Shown here: in pieces, positions 5,378-6,077 of the stretch
How the letters are laid out: each line of letters opens with the position of its first letter
Numbering within the stretch: the first letter of the stretch is position 1
Assembly (NCBI GenBank): GCA_016928605.1
Contig: JAFGKN010000123.1
Location: 1-6,077 of the forward strand
Reading direction: 5' to 3'
Length of the DNA stretch: 6,077 nucleotides
Source of the DNA: Planctomycetota bacterium
Lineage (GTDB): Bacteria; Planctomycetota; UBA8108
Program-made: the position numbers and the translations under genes
Notes under the pieces: generated by a model
Database searches by the model: none
What the model was told of the DNA's origin: nothing
The model's input: the letters and a program-made list of their open reading frames with translations, nothing else

Positions 5378-6009
5378 GGGACGCTCCCTCCGGGGGCTGT
5401 CTCCTCCGGGGAGACCGGCCCGTCGGTCCCACTTTCCCGCCTGTCGTGCCCGCCCTCGGCGGTGCTCCTCGCGCGCTCGCCGCTGGTGTGGCTGTCTCTC
5501 CCGCCGTTGTCCTCCGTGGGGCGCTCGATGGCCTCGAAGAGGGGACGCAGGCGGTCGTAGGTCTCGAGCAGCATCTCGGGCATCGACCGCGCCTCGCCGA
5601 CGATCGGCCAGAAGTTCGAATCGCCGAACCAGCGCGGGATGAGATGGTGGTGGAGGTGCTCGCGGATGCCGGCGCCCGCCGCGTGGCCGAGGTTCATCCC
5701 TAGGTTGAATCCCTCCGGCCGGTAGGTCTCCCCGAGGATGCGCATCGACTGCTGGAGCAGGAAGGTCGCCTCGGCGTTCTCCTCGGCCGTCAGGCTCAGA
5801 TAGTCGCTGGTGTGCCGGCGCGGAACCACCATCAGGTGGCCGCAGGTGTACGGATACCGGTTGAGCATGACGAAGGCGCGGCGGCCGATGTGGAGAACCA
5901 GGTTCTCGCGGAGCCTCTCCGGCTGCGAGGGCAGGGTGCAGAAGATGCACCCATCCGATCGCGGCGAGGTGATGAACTCCATGCGCCAGGGGGCCCAGAG
6001 GTTTTCCAT
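5374..6009 (-). CDS. HIT-family nucleotide hydrolase/phosphorylase (Ap4A phosphorylase-like)
   Basis: This 211-residue cytoplasmic protein contains a full histidine-triad domain. Enzymes with this fold cleave nucleoside phosphoanhydride bonds through a nucleotidyl-histidine intermediate. The start MENLWAPWRMEFI and GCIFC (20-24) are typical of the bacterial subgroup that includes mycobacterial Ap4A phosphorylase. RYPYTCGHLMVVPRRH (51-66) and GFNLGMNLG (100-108) follow. The triad is HLHHHLI (118-124), with H120 as the expected nucleophile, then PRWFGDSNFWPIVGE (125-139). C21 and C24 may bind a metal. The substrate is inferred as a dinucleoside polyphosphate such as Ap4A; a general nucleotide hydrolase is the alternative. 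Residues about 165-211 form a polar, low-complexity tail that the domain does not need. The start at 6009 is chosen because the family motif begins there and AAGGA lies six bases upstream; an in-frame ATG at 6075 lacks conserved sequence. The gene overlaps the EIIA gene by four bases. Confidence 0.9.
   Translation of the reverse strand: MENLWAPWRMEFITSPRSDGCIFCTLPSQPERLRENLVLHIGRRAFVMLNRYPYTCGHLMVVPRRHTSDYLSLTAEENAEATFLLQQSMRILGETYRPEGFNLGMNLGHAAGAGIREHLHHHLIPRWFGDSNFWPIVGEARSMPEMLLETYDRLRPLFEAIERPTEDNGGRDSHTSGERARSTAEGGHDRRESGTDGPVSPEETAPGGSVP
5387..5391 (-). promoter_or_regulatory. Ribosome binding site of the EIIA gene
   Basis: The minus strand reads GGAGG (within GGAGGGAGCG), nine bases before the ATG at 5377. 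It lies within the last codons of the HIT gene. It fixes the EIIA start and shows that the much longer open frame reaching back to 5950 is not the gene. Confidence 0.65.
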
Positions 6010-6077
6010 GGGTTTCCTTCTCGGAACCGTTCGGCGCCGGCGTGCGGAGCGGTCAAAGGTCTCATGTGCCTGCACGC

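Noticed and set aside
5378..5950. N-terminal extension of the EIIA frame back to 5950
   Set aside because: The extension is Arg/Pro/His-rich and overlaps the well-supported HIT gene in another frame. GGAGG and an ATG overlapping the HIT stop mark the real start at 5377.
6010..6077. Promoter for the HIT gene: TTGACC on the minus strand (6056-6051)
   Set aside because: It resembles a -35 box, but the sequence 17 bases downstream (CGAACG) is not -10-like and only 68 bases lie upstream of the gene in the window.

Overview
The window comes from a GC-rich bacterial chromosome. Dense packing, 1- to 4-base gene overlaps and GC-ending codons suggest a deep-branching environmental lineage of the Acidobacteriota/Gemmatimonadota/Eisenbacteria sort, but nothing in the sequence fixes the phylum. 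I found no mobile element, CRISPR array, tRNA or rRNA. Apart from a fragment at the left edge, every gene is on the minus strand, so the operon reads from right to left.

Right half, in order of transcription: a HIT-family nucleotide hydrolase/phosphorylase (6009 to 5374), a PTS EIIA type-2 phosphocarrier protein (5377 to 4862) and the DNA polymerase III delta subunit HolA (4862 to 3750). They are joined by ATGA and TGATG overlaps and are probably co-transcribed. A gap of about 146 bases (3604-3749) follows, the only sizeable one in the window. It holds three small inverted repeats and a weak promoter-like pair overlapping a DtxR-box-like core.

Left half: a three-gene metal-uptake operon. First is a membrane-anchored DtxR/MntR-type regulator fused to FeoA-like domains (3603 to 2509). 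Next is a stand-alone FeoB GTPase (2512 to 1628), then a stand-alone FeoB permease (1631 to 168). Both junctions are ATGA overlaps. FeoB, normally one polypeptide, is thus divided in two, while FeoA, normally a small free protein, is attached to a metal sensor held at the membrane. The regulator's predicted metal ligands look more like MntR than DtxR, so Fe(II) is the default substrate but Mn(II) cannot be excluded.

At the left edge, the end of a plus-strand TPR protein (stop at 154) converges on the FeoB permease with only 13 bases between the stop codons. A GC-rich hairpin there could terminate both transcripts. The part most worth following up is the regulator-FeoA / split-FeoB module and its upstream gap.
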